From Paracidovorax wautersii (GTDB lineage Bacteria > Pseudomonadota > Gammaproteobacteria > Burkholderiales > Burkholderiaceae_C), in contig NZ_FONX01000005.1 in the NCBI RefSeq assembly GCF_900113035.1, forward strand, positions 248,001 to 312,000: a DNA stretch of 64,000 nt, written 5' to 3'. Of the stretch, positions 39,490 to 46,825 are shown piece by piece (within the stretch, counting starts at the first letter, position 1; every line of letters starts with the position of its first letter). The position numbers were made by a program, and so were the translations under genes. The notes beneath the pieces were generated by a model. That model saw only the letters and a list, made by a program, of their open reading frames with translations. It made no database searches and had not been told where the DNA came from.

Positions 39490-39517
39490 CCATCCACACA
39501 CCAAAGGAGACGACACC

Positions 39518-40426
39518 ATGAAAATCGCATTCATCGGCCTGGGCAACATGGGCGGCCCCATGGCGCTGAACCTGCACAAGGCGGGCCACGACGTGGGCGC
39601 GTTCGACCTGTCCAAGCCCGCCTGCGACAAGCTCGCGGCCGACGGCGTGCGCATCAGCACCGACGCCGGGGACTGCGTGGCCAACGTGGACGTGGTCATC
39701 AGCATGCTGCCCGCCAGCGCCCACGTGGAGGCGCTCTACCTGGGCCAGGGCGGCCAGCCAGGCCTGCTGCCCCAGCTCCCGGCCGGCACGCTGGTGATCG
39801 ACTGCTCGACGATCGCCGCCGCCACCTCGCGCAAGGTGGCCGATGCGGCCCGTGCCCAGGGCGTGGCCTTCATCGACGCGCCGGTCTCGGGCGGCACGGG
39901 CGGCGCCATCGCCGGCACGCTCACCTTCATGGTCGGCGGCGATGCGGCCGACCTGGAACGCGCCCGCCCGGTGCTGGAAAAGATGGGCGCCAACATCTTC
40001 CATGCCGGCGCCGTGGGCGCGGGCCAGACGGCCAAGATCTGCAACAACATGCTGCTGGGCATCCTGATGGCCGGCACCAGCGAAGCCATCGCCCTGGGCG
40101 TGGCCAACGGGCTGGATGCCAAGGTGCTGAGCGAGATCATGCGCCGCAGCTCCGGCGGCAACTGGGCGCTGGAAAAGTACAACCCCTGGCCCGGCGTGAT
40201 GGAAGCCGCCCCCGCCAGCCGGCAATACGCGGGCGGCTTCGGTACCGACCTGATGCTCAAGGACCTGGGCCTGGCGCAAGAGAACGCCATGGCCGTCAAG
40301 GCCGCCACGCCGCTGGGCGGGCTGGCGCGCAACCTCTATGCATCGCACAGCCTGGCCGGGCATGGCGCGCTGGATTTCTCCAGCATCGTCTTCGCCGTGC
40401 AGAAGCCGAAGAAGACGGCGGGCTGA
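39518..40426 (+). CDS. mmsB: 3-hydroxyisobutyrate dehydrogenase
   Basis: A 302-residue NAD-dependent enzyme that oxidises 3-hydroxyisobutyrate to methylmalonate semialdehyde, the substrate of MmsA. It shows the Rossmann motif IAFIGLGNMGGPMALNL, the substrate-binding DAPVSGGTGGAIAGTLTFMV and the catalytic Lys in GAGQTAKICNNM. A clear AAGGAG precedes the ATG. It completes the valine-degradation set with mmsA and the acyl-CoA dehydrogenase. Methacrylyl-CoA hydratase and hydrolase genes are not in the window. Confidence 0.95.
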   Translation: MKIAFIGLGNMGGPMALNLHKAGHDVGAFDLSKPACDKLAADGVRISTDAGDCVANVDVVISMLPASAHVEALYLGQGGQPGLLPQLPAGTLVIDCSTIAAATSRKVADAARAQGVAFIDAPVSGGTGGAIAGTLTFMVGGDAADLERARPVLEKMGANIFHAGAVGAGQTAKICNNMLLGILMAGTSEAIALGVANGLDAKVLSEIMRRSSGGNWALEKYNPWPGVMEAAPASRQYAGGFGTDLMLKDLGLAQENAMAVKAATPLGGLARNLYASHSLAGHGALDFSSIVFAVQKPKKTAG

Positions 40427-40622
40427 TCGCCGCCCTCAGCCTCGCATCGCCTCGCCAGAGCCGATACCTGCGATCGTGCAAGGCGATGGCCGGCTTCGGC
40501 CCGGAGGGCCGGCCCGGGCCGGGCGGTGGGCGTACCATGGCCGGCGCCCGTGGCGGCAGCCACGGTGCCATGCGCCCTCCGGCCATGCCGTCCCGCCGCT
40601 CGAATCGCCCCGCCAGTCGCCC

Positions 40623-41273
40623 ATGCCCTCCTCTTCCACGCCGCCTCCACCCTCCGCGCTGCAGGATGCCGCTGCAGCCGCCCCCACCAACCCTCCGCCA
40701 GCCGCCGAAGCGCGCCCCGTGCCCCGCTCGCTCGGCGAGCTTTTCTGGTCCTTCACCTGGCTGGCGCTGCAGGGCTTCGGCGGCGTGCTGGCCGTGGTGC
40801 AGCGCGAGGTGGTCGAGAAAAAGCGCTGGATGACGAATGAGGAATTCGTCGAGGACTGGGCCGTGGCCCAGATCCTGCCCGGGCCCAACGTGGTCAACCT
40901 CTCGATCATGATCGGGGACCGGCATTTCGGCCTGCGCGGCGCGCTGGTGGCCATCGCCGGCATGCTCACGCTGCCCCTGCTAGTGGTGCTGGCGCTGGCC
41001 ATGGCCTACGCCAGCTTTTCCTCGCTGCCCGCCGTGGCCGGCGCGCTGCGCGGCATGGGCGCGGTGGCGGCGGGCCTGGTGGCCGGCGTGGGCTGCAAGC
41101 TGGCCGCGCCGCTGGTGCGCCACCCGCTCGGGCCCTGGGTGTGCGGCGCCATCGCGCTGGCGGCCTTCGCCGCCATGGCCCTGCTGCACGTGCCGCTGGC
41201 CTGGACGCTTCTCGTCATCGGCGGCGCGGCCTGCGTGCTGACCTGGCGCCGGCTGGGGGCGCCCCGCCCATGA
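40623..41273 (+). CDS. chromate transporter, short-chain CHR subunit 1
   Basis: The 216-residue membrane protein is one half of a chromate-efflux (CHR) transporter. After a Pro/Ala-rich N-terminus come FWSFTWLALQGFGGVLAVVQ, EEFVEDWAVAQILPGPNVVN (the CHR signature ILPGPN) and several helices. Short-chain CHR proteins are encoded in pairs and act as hetero-oligomers. The second subunit overlaps by ATGA, so the pair is an intact system, not a broken chrA. Chromate or sulfate-like oxyanions are the expected substrates. Confidence 0.9.
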   Translation: MPSSSTPPPPSALQDAAAAAPTNPPPAAEARPVPRSLGELFWSFTWLALQGFGGVLAVVQREVVEKKRWMTNEEFVEDWAVAQILPGPNVVNLSIMIGDRHFGLRGALVAIAGMLTLPLLVVLALAMAYASFSSLPAVAGALRGMGAVAAGLVAGVGCKLAAPLVRHPLGPWVCGAIALAAFAAMALLHVPLAWTLLVIGGAACVLTWRRLGAPRP

Positions 41274-41866
41274 CGCCGCTCACGCTCCACCTGCAGCCGG
41301 CCGACTGGCTGCACCTCTTCGTCTATTACCTCTCGCTCTCGCTGCTGGCCGTGGGCGGGGCGATCTCCACCGCGCCCGACATGCACCGCCACCTCGTCGG
41401 CCAGCAAGGGTGGATCACCGATCCGCAGTTCAGTGCCTCCATCGCCATCGCCCAGGCCGCGCCCGGGCCGAACGTGCTCTTCATCGCCCTGCTGGGCTGG
41501 AACGTGGGCCTGAACGCGGGCGGCCCCGGCGCCGCGGGTTGGGCCTGGGGCACCCTGGGCGTGCTGCTGTGCATGGCCGGCATCATGCTGCCCAGCAGCC
41601 TGCTGACCTGGGCCGCCACCCGCTGGGCGCACCGCAACCGCGAACGGTGGGCCGTGCGCGCCTTCAAGCAGGGCATGGCGCCGCTGGTGGTCGGCCTGAT
41701 GCTGGCCACCGCCTGGGTGCTGGCCAGCGCCCACGGCAGCCTGGAGCACGACTGGCGCCTCTGGTGCCTCACGGGCGTCTCCATGCTGCTGGTCTGGCGC
41801 ACGCGGCTGCACCTCTTGTGGCTGCTGGGCGCGGGTGCCGTGCTGGGGGCGCTGGGCTGGGTCTGA
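41270..41866 (+). CDS. chromate transporter, short-chain CHR subunit 2
   Basis: The 198-residue second half of the CHR pair. The opening LFVYYLSLSLLAVGGAISTA and the signature SIAIAQAAPGPNVLFIALLG match the CHR fold, followed by four further helices. The ATG overlaps the upstream TGA, giving strict translational coupling and 1:1 synthesis. The two subunits are expected to have opposite membrane topology, as known for paired short CHR proteins. Confidence 0.9.
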   Translation: MTPLTLHLQPADWLHLFVYYLSLSLLAVGGAISTAPDMHRHLVGQQGWITDPQFSASIAIAQAAPGPNVLFIALLGWNVGLNAGGPGAAGWAWGTLGVLLCMAGIMLPSSLLTWAATRWAHRNRERWAVRAFKQGMAPLVVGLMLATAWVLASAHGSLEHDWRLWCLTGVSMLLVWRTRLHLLWLLGAGAVLGALGWV

Positions 41867-41995
41867 CCGAACCCGGCGCCCGATACCGCAGCGCAGCATG
41901 GGGCCATGGGCACAGGGGCAAGAATGGCCCCATCCCGTTCGCCGGGGCCGGCTGGCCCCGCCCTTCATCACCGCTTTGACGCAGGAGACATACCG

Positions 41996-43003
41996 ATGAC
42001 GACGACGACAGCGACGACCTCGCCCACCCCCGACTCCACCACCCCCGCACGCCGCGCCCTCGGCCGCTCCGGCCTGCAGGTCTCGCCGCTGTGCTTCGGC
42101 GGCAACGTGTTCGGCTGGACGGTGGACGAGGCCACCTCGTTCTCGCTGCTCGACGCCTGGGTGGACGCCGGCTTCAACTTCATCGACACGGCCGACGTGT
42201 ATTCGCGCTGGGCGCCCGGCCACCAGGGCGGCGAATCGGAGACCGTGATCGGCAAATGGCTCAAGGCCCGCGGCCAGCGCGACCGCATCGTGCTGGCCAC
42301 CAAGGTCGGCAAGGACATGGGCAATGGCAAGGTCGGCCTCAAGCCCGCCTACATCCGCCAGGCGGTGGAAGACTCCCTGCGCCGCCTGCAGACCGACGTG
42401 ATCGACCTCTACCAGTCGCACGACGACGACCTCGACACCCCGCTCGAAGAAACGCTGGGCGCCTATGCCGAGCTGATCCAGGCCGGCAAGGTGCGCGCCA
42501 TCGGCGCCTCCAACCATTCGGCGCCCCGCCTGGCCCAGGCCCTGCAGACCAGCGAACGCCTGGGCCTGCCGCGCTACGAGAGCCTGCAGCCGCTCTACAA
42601 CCTCTACGACCGCGCGGTGTTCGAAGACGCGCTGCGCCCGCTGTGCCTGGAGCATGGCGTGGGCGTGATCAACTTCTACGCCCTGGCGGCCGGCTTTCTG
42701 ACCGGCAAGTACCGCACCGAGGCGGACGCGGCCAAGAGCGCCCGCGGCCCCAAGACCGTGGGCCTGTATCTCAACGAACGCGGCCTGCGCATCCTGGCCG
42801 AGCTGGACGAGGTGGCCGAGCGCTACGAGGCCACGCCGGGCCAGGTGGCCATCGCCTGGCAGCTGGCCCAGCCCGGCATCACCGCGCCCATCGCCAGCGC
42901 CACCTCGCTGGAACAGCTGGCTGGCCTGGTGAAGGCCACCCAGCTGCAGCTGGATGCTGACGCGCTGGAGGCACTCAGCCAGGCCAGCGCCGAAACCGCC
43001 TGA
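41996..43003 (+). CDS. aldo/keto reductase
   Basis: The 335-residue NADPH-dependent oxidoreductase has an (alpha/beta)8 barrel: catalytic Asp and Tyr in FIDTADVYSRWAPG, the Lys in VLATKVGKDM, and the His-equivalent in LYQSHDDD. The C-terminal PIASATSLEQLAGLVKATQL is the cofactor-binding end of this family (YajO/Tas-like group). A Thr-rich N-terminus precedes the domain. GGAG lies at normal distance from the ATG. The substrate is unknown, and it is probably a single-gene unit. Confidence 0.9.
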   Translation: MTTTTATTSPTPDSTTPARRALGRSGLQVSPLCFGGNVFGWTVDEATSFSLLDAWVDAGFNFIDTADVYSRWAPGHQGGESETVIGKWLKARGQRDRIVLATKVGKDMGNGKVGLKPAYIRQAVEDSLRRLQTDVIDLYQSHDDDLDTPLEETLGAYAELIQAGKVRAIGASNHSAPRLAQALQTSERLGLPRYESLQPLYNLYDRAVFEDALRPLCLEHGVGVINFYALAAGFLTGKYRTEADAAKSARGPKTVGLYLNERGLRILAELDEVAERYEATPGQVAIAWQLAQPGITAPIASATSLEQLAGLVKATQLQLDADALEALSQASAETA

Positions 43004-43024
43004 GCGGCGGCGTCCGGCATCAGA

Positions 43025-43732
43025 TCAGGCCTCGGCGCATTCCGCGGCCAGCGCCTGCGCTGCCGGTTGCGCCAGGGCCTGGCGGTAGGCCACGAGCGCC
43101 TGCACCGTCGTGCACAGCAGGCCATGGCGCGCGGCGAATTCGGCCACCTGCGCGCCGCGGGCCATGCTGCCGTCGGGGTTCATCAGCTCGCACAGCACGC
43201 CGGCCGGCGGTAGGCCCGCCAGCACGGCCAGGTCCACGGCCGATTCGGTATGGCCCTGGCGCTCCAGCACGCCGCCGGGGCGCGCCACCAGCGGGAACAT
43301 ATGGCCCGGGCTCACCACCTCGGGCGCCTCGCCCTGTTCGGGAATGCGCAGGGCGCAGCGCACCGTCTGCAGCCGGTCGGCCGCCGACACGCCCGTGGAC
43401 ACGCCGTGCGCCGCCTCGATGGATTGCGTGAACGCGGTGGAGAAGGCCGAGCGGTTGACCTCCACCATAGGTTTGAGGCCCAGGGCCCGCGCGTGCTCGG
43501 GCACAAGGCACAGGCAGACGATGCCGCTGCCCTCGCGGATCATGAGCGCCATGGTGGCCTCGCTCATGTTGGCGGCGGCGCAGACCAGATCGGCCTCGTT
43601 CTCGCGGTCGGCATCGTCGAGCACCAGCACCGGCTGGCCGGCAGCGATGGCCGCGATGATCTCCGGCAAAGGCGCCAGCGGCACGCCGGCATCGCAGGCC
43701 GGGGCGGAAGGAAGAGACACGGGGGAAGACAT
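43025..43732 (-). CDS. ribB: 3,4-dihydroxy-2-butanone-4-phosphate synthase
   Basis: The 235-residue enzyme makes 3,4-dihydroxy-2-butanone 4-phosphate from ribulose 5-phosphate for riboflavin synthesis. Conserved sequences are VLVLDDADRENEADLVCAA (acidic metal-binding loop), TAFTQSIEAAHGVSTGVSAA, SPGHMFPLVARPGGV and RQGHTESAVDLAVLAG. It is monofunctional, without a GTP cyclohydrolase II domain. The GAGGAG upstream of the ATG at 43732 fixes the start. An FMN riboswitch lies 148 bases upstream, so FMN should repress it. Confidence 0.95.
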   Translation of the reverse strand: MSSPVSLPSAPACDAGVPLAPLPEIIAAIAAGQPVLVLDDADRENEADLVCAAANMSEATMALMIREGSGIVCLCLVPEHARALGLKPMVEVNRSAFSTAFTQSIEAAHGVSTGVSAADRLQTVRCALRIPEQGEAPEVVSPGHMFPLVARPGGVLERQGHTESAVDLAVLAGLPPAGVLCELMNPDGSMARGAQVAEFAARHGLLCTTVQALVAYRQALAQPAAQALAAECAEA

Positions 43733-43803
43733 AGAACGCTCCTCAAACAAGATTGAAAGAAACGCTCCAAGGCTGTGCATGCAAGAAGCATCCGCACGCA
43801 GCC

Positions 43804-43853
43804 GGCCCGGCGAAGGGCTGCGGACGCGCGCGGACACACGGCGGCGCCGGGCC
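43804..43853 (-). promoter_or_regulatory. possible expression-platform hairpin between FMN riboswitch and ribB
   Basis: A 9-bp stem (GGCCCGGCG / CGCCGGGCC) with a GC-rich loop lies between the aptamer and the ribB ribosome-binding site. There is no T-run beside it, so translational or Rho-dependent control is more likely than an intrinsic terminator. Confidence 0.4.
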
Positions 43854-43880
43854 CGCCTTGCCAGCAGGCCCCGCATCGCA

Positions 43881-44072
43881 CATCTTCTTTCATCCGGACT
43901 GTGACCGTCGGCTCCAGACTGGAAGCGGCAGGCGCCGCCTCGCACTGGATCTGCTGACCCCCGGCAGGATGGAAAACCCCGCCGGGGCGCTCGCGGGCTC
44001 GCAGCGCGGCCCGGAACGCATGAACCGGGTACGCCGCCTACCGCCGGTGGGGAATTCCACCCCGCCCTGAAG
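43881..44072 (-). ncRNA. FMN riboswitch (RFN element) upstream of ribB
   Basis: Read on the minus strand, this region has the RFN conserved blocks in order: GGTGGAATTCCCCACCGGCG, AGCCCGCGAGC, and at the 3' end CAGTCCGGATGAAAGAAGAT. It binds FMN and turns down expression of the gene that follows, ribB, at 43732. The element covers about half of the 395-base gap between rlmB and ribB. Confidence 0.95.
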
Positions 44073-44127
44073 ACCCGCCGATTATCGCGCGGCCCCGGTC
44101 ATGCCTGCGGGGCACGGCGGCCCTCAC

Positions 44128-44877
44128 TCAGCCGCCGCGCTGGCGCAGCGCCTCGTAGAGGCACACGCCGCTGGCCACCGACACGTTCAGGCTCTCCACC
44201 CCGCCCTTCATGGGGATGGACACCAGCTCGTCGCAGGTCTTGCGGGTGAGCTGGCGCATGCCGTCGCCCTCGGCGCCCAGCACCAGGGCCACGGGGCCCT
44301 TCAGGTCCACCTGGTAAATGCTCTTGGTGGCATCGCCGCTGGTGCCGATGCACCAGATGTTGCGTTCCTTCAACTCGCCCAGCGTGCGCGCCAGGTTGGT
44401 CACCATGAAGTACGGCACCGTGTCGGCCGCGCCGCTCGCCACCTTTGCCACGGTGGCGTTCAGGCCCACGGCATGGTCCTTGGGGGCGATGACGGCATGC
44501 GCGCCCGCGCCGTCGGCCACGCGCAGGCAGGCGCCCAGGTTGTGGGGGTCGGTCACGCCGTCGAGCACCAGCAGCAGGGGCTGCTCAATGCCGGCGGCTT
44601 CCAGGTCTTCCAGCAGCTCGTCGAGCGAAGTCGCCTGCTTGAGCGCCTCCACCCGCGCCGCCACGCCCTGGTGGCCGTGGCTGCCGGCCAGCTTGGCGAT
44701 GCGCTCGCTGTCGGCCTCGATCAGCCGCGCGCCGGACTCGCGGGCACGGTCGAGGAACTGGCGCATGCGGGCATCGCGGCGCGTGGCCTCGTAGTAGATC
44801 TCGATGATGGATTGGGGCGCGGTCTTCAGGCGCACGCCGACGGCGTGGAAGCCGAAGAGGACTTTGGGGCTGGACAT
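44128..44877 (-). CDS. rlmB: 23S rRNA (guanosine-2251-2'-O)-methyltransferase RlmB
   Basis: The 249-residue SPOUT-family enzyme methylates G2251 in the 23S rRNA P loop. An N-terminal RNA-binding domain ([17 protein letters not shown]) precedes the knotted catalytic domain: [31 protein letters not shown] and [20 protein letters not shown]. These motifs place it in the TrmH/RlmB group. It lies downstream of the YbbA-type gene on the same strand, separated by a dispersed repeat and a palindrome, so cotranscription is uncertain. Confidence 0.93.
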   Translation of the reverse strand: MSSPKVLFGFHAVGVRLKTAPQSIIEIYYEATRRDARMRQFLDRARESGARLIEADSERIAKLAGSHGHQGVAARVEALKQATSLDELLEDLEAAGIEQPLLLVLDGVTDPHNLGACLRVADGAGAHAVIAPKDHAVGLNATVAKVASGAADTVPYFMVTNLARTLGELKERNIWCIGTSGDATKSIYQVDLKGPVALVLGAEGDGMRQLTRKTCDELVSIPMKGGVESLNVSVASGVCLYEALRQRGG

Positions 44878-44914
44878 GGGGCGATTATCCCCGGCGCCCG
44901 CGCCTCGGCCGGAA

Positions 44915-44958
44915 AACTATCAAATCCATAGCGCCACGCGCAGGATTCGCGGGCGCTG
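44915..44958 (+). repeat. dispersed palindromic repeat, copy 8
   Basis: AACTATCAAATCCATAGC (AT half) is followed by the GC-rich part CGCGGGCGCTG. It lies between rlmB and the YbbA-type gene, just before a second, unrelated palindrome. Confidence 0.55.
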
Positions 44959-44975
44959 CCCGCGCGAAAGGGCTC

Positions 44976-44993
44976 AGAACGTGTTCACGTTCT
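44976..44993. repeat. palindrome related to the 62.9-kb element's terminal repeat
   Basis: AGAACGTG-TT-CACGTTCT is a perfect 8-bp inverted repeat abutting the stop codon (44993-44995) of the YbbA-type gene. It is nearly the same as the first 20 bases of the terminal inverted repeat at 62872 (AGAACGTGCTCACGATCTC), so it may be a solo end of that element. Confidence 0.55.
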
Positions 44994-45706
44994 CAGCCTT
45001 CGGAGAGCCGCCCGGCGTCGATGGTGATGCGCCGCTCGCACTGCGCCGCGATCGCCCGGTCGTGCGTGACCAGCACCAGCGTCGTGCCCAGCTCGCGGTT
45101 GAGGTCGAACATCAGCCGCATGATGGTCTCGCCGGTGGCGAAGTCCAGGCTGCCGGTGGGCTCGTCGGCCAGCAACACGGCCGGCTGCACCACGAAGGCC
45201 CGCGCCAGCGCCACGCGCTGCTGCTCGCCGCCCGAGAGCACGCGCGGGTAGTGCGAGAGGCGCTGGCCCAGGCCCACGCGGGCCAGCATCTCGGCGGCCA
45301 GCGCGCGGGCGTCGCGGCGCTCGGCCAGCTCCAGTGGCAGCATCACGTTCTCCAGCGCCGTCAGATTGGCCATCAGCTGGAAGCTCTGGAACACGAAGCC
45401 CAGCTTGCGGGCCCGCAGCGCGGCGCGGGCGTCTTCGTCGATGGCGAAGAGGTCCTGCCCGTCGAGCCGCACGGTGCCGCTGGTGGGCGTATCCAGGCCC
45501 GCGATGATCGACAGCAGCGTGCTCTTGCCCGAGCCCGAGGCCCCCACGATGGCGACCGTTTCCCTCTGCGCCAGGCGGAAATCGATATCCCGCAGAATGT
45601 CGAGCGTGCCCGTCGAATCCGTTACCGACTTGACCACATGCTCCACCGCGATGATGGGCGTGCCGGGCGGGGACGAGGGAGCGGGCGATGGCGATGGTTC
45701 GGACAT
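44993..45706 (-). CDS. YbbA-type ABC transporter ATP-binding protein
   Basis: The 237-residue ABC ATPase belongs to the LolD/MacB/YbbA group. It has Walker [20 protein letters not shown]-loop [20 protein letters not shown], signature [14 protein letters not shown], Walker [12 protein letters not shown] and the switch His in VTHDR. In enterobacteria ybbA is divergent from tesA and followed by the large permease gene ybbP. The divergence from tesA is kept here (18-base gap), but the next gene is rlmB, so the usual permease partner is missing locally. Confidence 0.9.
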   Translation of the reverse strand: MSEPSPSPAPSSPPGTPIIAVEHVVKSVTDSTGTLDILRDIDFRLAQRETVAIVGASGSGKSTLLSIIAGLDTPTSGTVRLDGQDLFAIDEDARAALRARKLGFVFQSFQLMANLTALENVMLPLELAERRDARALAAEMLARVGLGQRLSHYPRVLSGGEQQRVALARAFVVQPAVLLADEPTGSLDFATGETIMRLMFDLNRELGTTLVLVTHDRAIAAQCERRITIDAGRLSEG

Positions 45707-45724
45707 GAAAGGGCTTTGGCTGTG

Positions 45725-46402
45725 ATGCAAGTGGAACGTCGGCGTGACTTTATCGCGGCAGCGGCACTGGCCGTCGCCGCAGGGCTTTGTGCCGGCCCCG
45801 CGCTGGCCCAGGCGCCAGCGGCGGCGGCCCCTGCCGCGGCCGGCCCGGTGATCCTGGTGGTGGGCGATTCGCTCAGCGCCGAATACGGCCTGGCTCGCGG
45901 AACGGGCTGGGTGGCGCTGCTGGACAAGAAGCTGGCGGCCGAGAAGATCGCCGCGCGCGTGGTGAACGCCAGCGTGAGCGGCGACACCACTTCGGGCGGC
46001 CGTTCGCGCCTGCCGGCGCTGCTGGCGCAGCACAAGCCGGCCGTGGTGGTGATCGAGCTGGGCGGCAACGACGCGCTGCGCGGCCTGCCGCTGAAGAACA
46101 CCGAAGACAATCTGGCGTGGATGGCGCGGGAATCGACCAAGGCGGGCGCCCGGGTGCTGCTGGTGGGCATGCAGGTGCCGCCCAACTACGGCGGCGACTA
46201 TGCGCGCAAGTTCGGCGCGGTGTTTCCTGCGGTGGCCAAGGCCGAGAAGACCGGGCTGGTGCCGTTCCTGCTGAGCGGCGTGGCCGATGCGCCGGACCCG
46301 ACCAGGCTGTTCCAGGCCGACCGGATCCATCCGCGTGCGGAGGCCCATCCGATCATGCTGGCCAATGTGTGGCCGGAACTGAAGAAGCTGCTGCCGCGCT
46401 GA
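45725..46402 (+). CDS. tesA: TesA-type arylesterase/thioesterase (SGNH hydrolase)
   Basis: The 225-residue secreted hydrolase has an Arg-rich, Ala-rich signal peptide ending near residue 29. The SGNH blocks are VVGDSLSAEYGLARG (nucleophile Ser), NASVSGDTTSGGRSRLP (oxyanion Gly), ELGGNDALRG (Asn) and DRIHPRAEAH (Asp/His). Related enzymes cleave fatty-acyl esters and thioesters (thioesterase I/lysophospholipase L1). It is divergent from the YbbA-type ATPase gene, as in enterobacteria. Confidence 0.92.
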   Translation: MQVERRRDFIAAAALAVAAGLCAGPALAQAPAAAAPAAAGPVILVVGDSLSAEYGLARGTGWVALLDKKLAAEKIAARVVNASVSGDTTSGGRSRLPALLAQHKPAVVVIELGGNDALRGLPLKNTEDNLAWMARESTKAGARVLLVGMQVPPNYGGDYARKFGAVFPAVAKAEKTGLVPFLLSGVADAPDPTRLFQADRIHPRAEAHPIMLANVWPELKKLLPR

Positions 46403-46473
46403 GCCGCGCGCAGGGCTGAAGAAGAACGAAAAGAACCGTCAAGAAGGGAAGAACGCGCACGCCGAGGCGGCGC

Positions 46474-46504
46474 GCCTGCGCCCGGCTGGAACCGGGCCGC
46501 AGGC
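46474..46504 (+). terminator. GC-rich hairpin between convergent tesA and small Lys-rich gene
   Basis: GCCTGCGCCCGG pairs with CCGGG-C-CGCAGGC around a 6-base loop, with one bulged C. It lies in the gap of two convergent genes and could end transcription from either side, though no T-run follows. Confidence 0.4.
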
Positions 46505-46559
46505 CGGGCACCGCCCGCCAGGCCCGCAGCGCGGCGCCTGAGGCGGAACCCGACGGGTA

Positions 46560-46754
46560 TCAGCCGCCCACGGGCGTGCCGGTGCCGTCCTGCGCGGGGT
46601 TGTTCACCGCGCCGCCGTCAGCGCCGTCGCCCGACCCGCCATGGGGGTGGTCATCGGTCTTGCGCTGGGACTTGGCCTGGAGTTTTTCCTCTTTCTTCTT
46701 TTTCTTGGCCAGCTCGCGCTGGCGTTTTTCGTATCCGTAGTTGGGTGTAGCCAA
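46560..46754 (-). CDS. small Lys-rich hypothetical protein
   Basis: The predicted 64-residue protein starts ATPNYGYEKRQRELAKKKKK after the initiator, followed by KEEKLQAKSQRKT and a Gly/Asp/Ala-rich end. The first half is a highly charged helix, which suggests nucleic-acid or ribosome contact; the second half is disordered. The start is TTG (46754), supported by a strong GAGGAG upstream. I recall similar short proteins in related genomes but no assigned function. It follows metC by 71 bases on the same strand. Confidence 0.7.
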   Translation of the reverse strand: MATPNYGYEKRQRELAKKKKKEEKLQAKSQRKTDDHPHGGSGDGADGGAVNNPAQDGTGTPVGG

Positions 46755-46825
46755 GGGGGCTCCTCTTTCTCATGAAGTGATCTAGTTGACGGACCAATGT
46801 ACCAGCTTGGCCCGCCCCGGCCGTC

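Noticed and set aside
40623-41866. Possible frameshifted (broken) chrA
   Set aside because: Two complete short-chain CHR subunits with ATGA overlap are a known functional arrangement, and both carry the signature PGPN motif.
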